Of a stretch of DNA of 64,000 nt, positions 57,672 to 64,000 are shown one piece after another. Position 1 is the first letter of the stretch. Each line of letters begins with the position of its first letter. Location: assembly GCA_016081115.2 (NCBI GenBank), contig CM071934.1, forward strand, positions 58,017,267-58,081,266. The letters are read 5' to 3'. The translations under genes and the position numbers were made by a program. The DNA is from Rehmannia glutinosa (taxonomy: Eukaryota; Streptophyta; Magnoliopsida; Lamiales; Orobanchaceae). The notes beneath the pieces were generated by a model. That model saw only the letters and a list, made by a program, of their open reading frames with translations, made no database searches and was not told the DNA's origin.

Positions 57672-58584
57672 GAAGATGCGGACTCTATCGCAAGCATGGG
57701 TTAGATCTCAAACCGCAGCGTGGGGCCCGAGACCAAAGAAAGAAGAGCGACCGCCCCAGGAAGGTGGGGGCTAGCCCTCCTCCTCCGTATGCCGATGCGC
57801 GCCGCCTCTTCTCCTAGGAGGGCTCCGCCCGCTGAAGAAATTTGTCTATCTCGGGAAGCCCTCCAGGCTCTGCTAGATGAAGCTGCCCGAAACACCTCAA
57901 GGCACTAGGCTACGGCTGATGCCGCAGGAAGACCACTGTGGGCTCCGCCCGCCGCTCAAGACCCTAACCTTAGAGATCAGGGAGAAAATGAAGAAGGCCA
58001 CGACGAAGATCGCGAAGAGCCGCCACCAATTGAAGAATCTCAAGTAGTGCAGCCCAACCAAGCCAACTCGCGGACAAATGCCATGATGAAAAGGAGCCCT
58101 TTGGCCCCTGTTATTTTGACTAAGCCTCTACCTTTGGGAATCAAGACCTCCAATATCTCAGAGTACGATGGAACTGGAGATCCATAGGAACACTTGGAAA
58201 AATTCTACGACAAGGCGGATCTCTACGACATGACATACGCCTCTTACTGCAAGGTGTTCCGCTCTACTTTGCCCAAGTGGGCACTGACTTGGTGCAATCA
58301 ACTCCCGGTAGAATCCATCTCCGGGATGGAAAAACTTACTGAAGCCTTCATGCATCAGTTCTCCATCAACAGAAAGTGCCCCAAGACTATCAGTCACCTC
58401 TTTTAGGTGAAGCAGAAGGAAGGAGAGGCGTTGCGGGAGTTTATGAAAGGGTTCGTGGAAGCCGTCAATGAAGTGGCCAATGTCCAACATGAGACCTTGG
58501 GTCGATATTGCAAAGAATCTCCGCCACGGACGTCTGAAGGAATCCCTGTCCGGGAAGCCTCCCTCCACCTTGGAGGAGCTATTG
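57672..58584 (+). pseudogene. Tat-type gag, interrupted
   Basis: The N-terminal part is Pro/Arg/Ala-rich (57720-57908). The conserved capsid core is at 58150-58584: SEYDGTGDP, HLEKFYDKADLYDMTYASYC, LPKWALTWCNQLP, MHQFSINRKCPKTISHL and VKQKEGEALREFMKGFVEAV. In-frame stops sit after DP (58186) and after HLF (58405). It fits the retrotransposon gag family. Coding similarity ends at LEELL, where the LTR at 58585 begins. Confidence 0.85.
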
Positions 58585-59129
58585 TGTAACACATGTATTT
58601 CATTAATTATTATCTTACTTTATTTTTAATATAATCGTAAATTATATTAATTATATATATATATATATATATTTATTATCTATTATTAATGGGTTAACTT
58701 TAGTTAGACAAAACCCCCACTAATCCACTATCCTCATTATTGTCTGTGGCTTTATCCTAAACCTTATACCACACTCTACATCTTTTAAAGTTTTATTGCT
58801 TTTATATCCTAACAACTACAACCTTTGAGATGAAGGAAAATATACATACACATAGTGGTCTTCTCAAGAACATATAAAATGAAGGACAAAGCCATAGTAA
58901 TCTTGCCATAAGTGTCTTCTTTTTCAAATCGGGTCAGTCTTATAATTTTTATAATTCCAGTAAAGATTTCAACATTCATATCGATAGATTTTTTGTGGAG
59001 AAGATTTATGTATTTACAGTGTATGTGTGTGTGATTTAGTTGTGAGTGATTTAATCTGTGTATGTGATTTAATTTGTGTGAGTTTGAATTGAGTGTGTGC
59101 GCTGGTGTGTGTGTGATTTGAGTTTTTTT

Positions 59130-59133
59130 TTGT

Positions 59134-59162
<29 letters not shown>
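59130..59162. repeat. (TG)n microsatellite
   Basis: About 15 TG repeats lie within a longer GTGTG-rich zone (59020-59245). ORFs encoding poly Val-Cys or His-Thr here are artefacts. Confidence 0.9.
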
Positions 59163-59165
<3 letters not shown>

Positions 59166-59924
59166 TGTGCACGCGATGGTGTGCATGTCTTTGGTGTGTG
59201 TATGCTACTATATGTGTGTGTTACTATTTATTTGTGTGTGGTGCGCCCGTGTCTAATTGAGGAAAATGAGTCTCCCTATAGAAATTTGGAGAACTTTTGT
59301 CTTGAGTTGTAATTTTTTTAGTTTTTAATTTAACCCATTGAACTTTCAATTAAGTCCATTCAAATTTTAATTTAACCCCTAAGACTTAATTAAACTTTCT
59401 GGATTTTTTATTTTAACTCCACAGCTTTTCAATTTAGTCCGGACTCTCATATTAACTTTTAATTTCTTTTAGTTAGGTCCAAAATGTGTATTTTTGTCAA
59501 TCCCACCTACTAAAAAGCCTTAGGTTATTTTATAAGTATAATTATTTCAAATTAGAAGTTACTATTTAATTTCTGGCCAAAATCATGTTAAATTTATATT
59601 GTAGGTGACGAAGAACCACATAATTGAGGCTTCTAGTGTTGAGCAATTTGTGCATCTATTTTATTTGATGTTTGAGGTAAGGATTCTTATCATATTTTAT
59701 GTGTATAATTGTCCTTTCTAAATGCTTAAATTATTCAATTATATGAATTATACATTTTCAATGTGTTACATGATATCAATAATTATGTGAATTATATGTT
59801 TCCGAGATGTGTTACATGATATGCATAAATTATGTGCATTATATGCTTTCAATGTGTGATATGATATGATTATTTTGTTATGAATTATATGTTTTTCACC
59901 GCGATGTATATTATGTATGTATAT

Positions 59925-60242
59925 GCCACGAAAGAAAAATATGACATTCGTGCACGGGAAAGAAAAATATGGCATTCGTGCCAGAGAAAGGAAATTTTTG
60001 GCCACGTGCCACGGGAAGGAAAAATATGGCATTCGTGCACGGAAAGAAAAAAGTTTTGGCCTCGTGCCATGAGAAATAAATATATGGTATCCGTGCCACA
60101 TGAAAGGAAAAGTTTTAGCCTCTTGCCATGGGAAAGGAAAATATGAAAATCGTGCCTACAAGAAAGGTTATGTGCTATCTTGCTTATGCCAATGGGAAAG
60201 GTTATGTGCTATTCGGCGTATGCCAATGAGAAATGTTATGTG
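59925..60242. repeat. Minisatellite in the chromovirus LTR
   Basis: About nine or ten diverged units of 28-34 bp have the form GTGCCACGGGAAAGGAAAA plus ATATGGCATTC or GTTTTGGCCTC. Two unit types alternate. Similar TGCCACGGGAAA arrays occur in other plant Del LTRs as I recall. Confidence 0.85.
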
Positions 60243-60613
60243 TTAATTTATGTAATTATGAAATTTTCGTATTTAACTTGGATAATCTTTATCCCTATTC
60301 GGATTATGTGGACGGATACGCAAAATGTGGGGGAATAACCAAGATTTTATTTTTGATTATTTCAATTTCAAGAACATTGAACCCATTTACAATTTTGAAC
60401 ATTTGTAATGTCTATCTTTTAATTTGTTTCGTAATATTTTGAATGGATTTTTAATTTTGACTCTATAATTATTTCTTAAGACTTGAGTTTTTCTCATTAT
60501 CGCTTCCGCTAAACTGTTCATTTATTTATTCTTTTTAAAAAATAAAACAAATTTTCTTAAACTTTAGTAACGCTAAAAGAAAATGCACTTCAAAAAAGTA
60601 GGGCATTACAAAG

Positions 60614-60627
60614 TGGTATCGTAGCAG
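60614..60627 (+). other. Chromovirus primer binding site
   Basis: TGGTATCGTAGCAG lies three bases after the LTR. The usual Tekay/Del site reads TGGTATCAGAGCAG; AG is replaced by GT. Confidence 0.8.
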
Positions 60628-60692
60628 TCTACTTTCATGTAGAATTGAATTTCATTTTTATTTTTTAAAATAAAATTTCCTCAAAAATAAAA

Positions 60693-62060
60693 ATGGCCAT
60701 GCCTCCCCACCGCGCTCCTTCCAACCAGGTAACATTTATTTAATTTTTACATCATTAAAATTGGGAATGTATGATATGCTATGTGAATTATGAAAGTTTA
60801 TATGAACTTTTATTTGACTTGTTAGAACTTATGCATGTGTTATTTGATTCGTTATATAATTTAAAATTTCTTGCATACCACGTTGCTAGACGTAAAGAAC
60901 AACGTAAATAAATGATTCATAATGAACCATAGAAGTACAACATATATTTTTTATAATATATTATAGAGTTGAAATCGACTTATACGATTAATTTATGACT
61001 TCGATTGGCCGCACATTTAAAAACGCTAGAAAGTGATGTAGTATCATATTGCGAAGAGTTTAAACTTAGATATTTTATTTTATTGTAGATAATGCCGTAA
61101 CATAGAGATAATTAGAACTCGTCACTTAACTTAAACCAAGATCGGGGGATGCCGACAATCCTCTATTGGCTAATCTCATAAACCTACTACAAAAGCTACC
61201 CCAAATGAACACCTCACCACCTACACCGGCACCACCAAGTTGGTGGAAATGAGAACGCCCATATTCCGGAACAATTTTGGAGGTTTCATGTACGTACTTT
61301 CAATGGGCGTGATGGGCTTTTTGCAATCGAAGAGTGGTTACATGTGATGGAGATAATTTTCGCCGCCTACCTAACATAGTTGCACAACAAATTTCATGTG
61401 CAACTTTTCGATTCACAGAGGATGCTTATCGTTGGTGGGAGGCATTTTTCCGTTCACGGACACAAAACAACTCAATGGCATGACCTGGATCGATTTTAAA
61501 TGGGAGGTTATGCAAAAGTATTTTCCTCAATCATACGAGACCGAAAGGAGACAGAATTTTGGAATTAAAGTAGGTGGCATGACAAATCATTAAATATGAA
61601 CGCAAGTTCAACCAACTAGTGAGATTTGCCACACAATTGGTGGACACATACGAAAAGAGGGTAATGAGGTTTTGCAGAGGACTTCGACCCGAGATTGACA
61701 AAACAGTATTGGCTTGTTTGGGTACAACAACTTATAAAGAACTCATTTCACGAGCTCAAGAAGTGGCTTCTTGTCTGAAATTGGATAGTCCGACTCAGAA
61801 TATTGGGGATGTTTTAGGGAAAATAAAATGGAATGGGCTGACTCAGGGAACATGGGCTGGCAAATAGGTTAAACAGATCTGAACTAGGGCAAATGCTATT
61901 CTGGTGGCACTGAAAGAGAAACCAACATGTGCATCATGCGGAAAGAATCATTTTAGGGAGTGTCTTTTAGGGAAAAGAGTGTGTTTTTGGTGCCATCAAC
62001 TAGGCCACAATGCTGCATTTTGTGCCACCTACATTGACAAGAAATGAAAGGCACCCACTG
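60693..62060 (+). pseudogene. Chromovirus gag with zinc knuckle
   Basis: ATG at 60693 begins MAMPPHRAPSNQ, then GTAACA. Coding-like sequence resumes only near 61090. Conserved pieces: FNGRDGLFAIEEWLHVMEII (61297-61355), NGMTWIDFKWEVMQKYFPQS (61465-61540), MRFCRGLRPEIDKTVLA (61660-61720) and TTYKELISRAQEVA. A CCHC knuckle reads CFWCHQLGHNAAFC near 61983-62025, preceded by CASCGKNHFREC. Frames are shifted repeatedly. Confidence 0.85.
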
Positions 62061-62080
62061 GAGAGGCACACGTCTATGCT

Positions 62081-62236
62081 ATGATGCAACAAGAAGCTCA
62101 GCAGAGCCCGAGAACTCTAACAGGTATGCTACATGTTTCCGATACACCGCTTCTAGTGCTATTTGATACGGGTGCTACACATTCCTTTATTTCTGTTGAT
62201 TTTTATGCTAAAACCAAACTCAAGAGCTACACTATT
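62081..62236 (+). pseudogene. Chromovirus aspartic protease, cut by a copia LTR
   Basis: It reads TLTGMLHVSDTPLLVLFDTG and then ATHSFISVDFYAKTKL. DTGA is the catalytic motif of the retroviral-type aspartic protease. Coding stops at about 62236 where the minus-strand LTR starts. Confidence 0.85.
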
Positions 62237-63660
62237 TGTAGGTCCCAAGGGGTGAGTAGTAAGGTTTAGAAGGGGTTGAATTAACCTTACCAAATTTTTG
62301 ATTTAGTTTTAAATATTTTCAAATAACACAAATTTTCAGAGATAGCTATGTTGGCTTACACAAATCCACTCAACAGTCTTGAGAGATAGCTATGTTGGCT
62401 TATCACCAACACTTAAATTAACAGATTGATTTGATTTTTGTTCAAATGAAGACTTTTCACCTTTGTTGTTTTAAACTTTTTTCAACACTTGTTTTAGAAA
62501 TGGTTATTATCAATTGAGTTCAAAGAATTATAACTTAACAAAGAGATATAAAAGATATGCAAGAAATTGAAGTGTTGTAAGTAAATAAAACACAAGCAAG
62601 TTTTATAATGGTTCGAGGATGGGGTAATTCCTCTAATACACTCTTCTCCAACTTCTGGAGGAATCCACTAAGTAACAAGATCTTAGTTACAAAATAGTCA
62701 ACAGTCCAAGTCAGCCTTGATCACACAACTGGCTGCTCCTGGGACTCAGCTTCTTCACAAAACAGTTGTCTTACTACTTCAACTCCCTCAAACTCTTGGA
62801 ATTGATCACACAGCCTTCCAACGAGCCCAATACTTCTAATTCGAACTTGAACCTTACTACTTCTCCTTCAACCTTGGAGAGTAGACCCCATTTGTTCTTC
62901 AAACAAATTTTCTCTTCAACTAAGTGTGTTGGATTGAGTTCCTTCGATTTTAGGCTTGAGGATTGTCTTTGAAAGCTTGAGAGTATTTGCAGGTTTGCTT
63001 GAATGTTTGTATGCTTGTAATGAACTCGGTCACCTTCTCTCATTTGTTTCCTCAGCCTTTTGTAGTGCAGATTCGAAAATATGTCCGTTGAAGAGATAGA
63101 CAAACATTTCAAATCTCACTCGTAGGTTGTTGGCTTGTCTTGTCCTTGCACCATTAATGAGGATCGTACCATGAATTCAATACTTTGCGGTCTTTCCTTG
63201 GTCTTTGCAGGTTTTCAGGTACATCCCATTGGTTCCTTGCTTTTTGCACTCTTTCAGCAAAACAACTTTATTGCTGGCAGCCTGACACATGTCTATTTCC
63301 AGCAAAACTTTGACTTGTGTTGACAATGGATCTCTTTCAGCTTTCTTCAAGTCTTGTCTGCCGCATACCCCTTTGACATTCGATTCCAATCATTTTGGAG
63401 TGACTTAGCTATCAGTCAATTAACTGAGACAACTTTTCTATCACTTGACTGATCCCTCACTTGGCTTCACATAGCTGACACACAGCTGGGTCTTCTCTTC
63501 AATCTTTGGTCGATTCTAGTAATCTTCAACTTGGCTAACTCCAACCTAGCTAATATAGCCCTATCTATTACAAGTTGAGTTACAAAGAAAATGGGGTGCC
63601 AACTTTCTATTCTAAGTTTTACATGGTATCATCAAAATCTAAACATAAATTTTCCTATCA
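62237..63660 (-). repeat. 3' LTR of a minus-strand SIRE-type element
   Basis: The plus-strand start TGTAGGTCCCAAGGGG is the inverse of the LTR end seen at 28862 and 41347. The other end, CTATCA at 63660, is the inverse of a mutated TGTTGG start. Blocks such as AAGTTGGCACCCCATTTT (inverse) match the LTRs at 27761 and 39796, with lower similarity. Length is 1424 bp. Confidence 0.85.
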
Positions 63661-64000
63661 ATTTCCCCCTTTCTGATGATGCCAAAACTTAAATAAATTC
63701 AGCAAAGTAAATAGTGCAGTAACAAAGAATGTATGCGTAGAATATGTTAATTTTATTGAACATATCATCCTTGTACTTTACAATTGCACTTTACAACGCT
63801 TTTACAAAGTATACCCTATACACTGTATCAGAGCTATACTATCAATACAAATATATCAGAACTTATGATAATTTTGTATACATGTATCAGAGCTATGAGG
63901 ATTTAGTATGAACTTATATTTTGTATTTACAGCTAAGTAAAATACTTTGAAGGGGTTTCACCGCTTCAACGCCTCGATCGCTTCTTCTTCTTCTATCATC
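63661..64000 (-). mobile_element. Internal 3' end of the minus-strand SIRE-type element
   Basis: The minus-strand polypurine tract AAAGGGGGAAAT at 63661-63674 and the 3' untranslated part with TTTTGGCATCATCA match 27735-27760. The window ends in the charged C-terminus of the 3' extra ORF (GAAGAAGAAGAAGCG on the minus strand). The rest lies outside. Confidence 0.75.

Larger units (their letters stand above)
58585..60610 (+). repeat. 5' LTR of the second chromovirus
   Basis: It runs from TGTAACACATG to GGGCATTACA, about 2.0 kb, with a TG microsatellite and a minisatellite inside. The start is inferred from the loss of gag coding and the TGTAA end. An alternative start at 59308 (TGTAATTTT) is less likely. 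Confidence 0.7.
58585..62236 (+). mobile_element. Second Tekay/Del-type chromovirus, 5' part
   Basis: A long 5' LTR (58585-60610), a PBS, gag and protease are readable in plus orientation. At 62237 it is interrupted by a minus-strand SIRE-type LTR; the remaining pol is outside the window. It is inserted in the Tat gag after LEELL. The bases before it are TATTG, a candidate target duplication whose partner is not in view. Confidence 0.8.

Noticed and set aside
59097..59312. ORFs with poly Val-Cys (plus) and poly His-Thr (minus)
   Set aside because: They arise from the TG microsatellite inside an LTR.
59766..60146. Overlapping ORFs with repeated CHIFFS/HECHI residues
   Set aside because: They are translations of the LTR minisatellite on both strands; unit length and divergence fit DNA repeat structure, not a protein.
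59308..60610. Alternative shorter LTR starting TGTAATTTT at 59308
   Set aside because: The loss of Tat gag coding exactly at 58584 and the usual 2-kb length favour the start at 58585.

Overview
This window looks like intergenic, heterochromatin-type DNA of a flowering plant, most likely a eudicot. The evidence is nested LTR retrotransposons of plant-specific lineages (Tekay chromovirus, Tat, SIRE-type copia), CACTA, hAT and Helitron transposons, and fragments of plant host genes (GH127/DUF1680, GTE bromodomain factor). There is no bacterial gene organisation. No intact protein-coding gene and no tRNA or rRNA gene was found; every recognisable reading frame is broken. Species and lineage names rest on remembered family features, not on searches.

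Left nest (1-25199). The outermost layer is the 3' part of a Tat-type Ty3/gypsy element in + orientation, with an antisense extra ORF (aORF) and a 3' LTR ending at a 100-N assembly gap (25200-25299). A Tekay/Del-type chromovirus in minus orientation (814-21501) sits inside the aORF and is flanked by a perfect 5-bp target duplication, GAGGT. Its left LTR is split by an 11.6-kb CACTA element (2002-13597, target duplication TAT). The CACTA carries exon fragments of a GH127/DUF1680 beta-L-arabinofuranosidase-like gene, and those exons are split in turn by a Ty1/copia element (5033-11867). The right LTR carries a 626-bp MITE-like insertion.

Middle (25300-47245). After the gap lies a SIRE/Maximus-type copia array in the order internal 3' end, LTR, full internal region, LTR (25300-41347). 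This is the arrangement left by unequal recombination between two copies. It abuts a truncated minus-strand copia LTR, a Tat-type LTR fragment and a MITE-like fragment. A short stretch of possible host DNA follows, with the decayed 5' end of a GTE8-11-like bromodomain gene (44373-45181). Within the bromodomain that gene is cut by another SIRE-like copia (LTR 45182-46609 plus a gag fragment). The transcribed part of this LTR holds eight consecutive hairpins with different stems and an almost constant GTGGT loop, the most unusual structure in the window.

Right part (47246-64000). It holds a second CACTA remnant with a transposase-associated domain and an intron-containing Ulp1-type protease gene, ending at 51176 with CATCGGTT-type subterminal repeats. 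Next come a hAT-like MITE with near-perfect 8-bp target duplications and two AT-rich Helitrons with RPA1-like exon remnants. A second nest follows: Tat (57133) hit in gag by Tekay (58585), which is hit in its protease by a minus-strand SIRE-type element (62237) running out of the window.

The genes do not work together as a pathway. The layout is a record of successive insertions, recombination, capture of host gene pieces, and decay.
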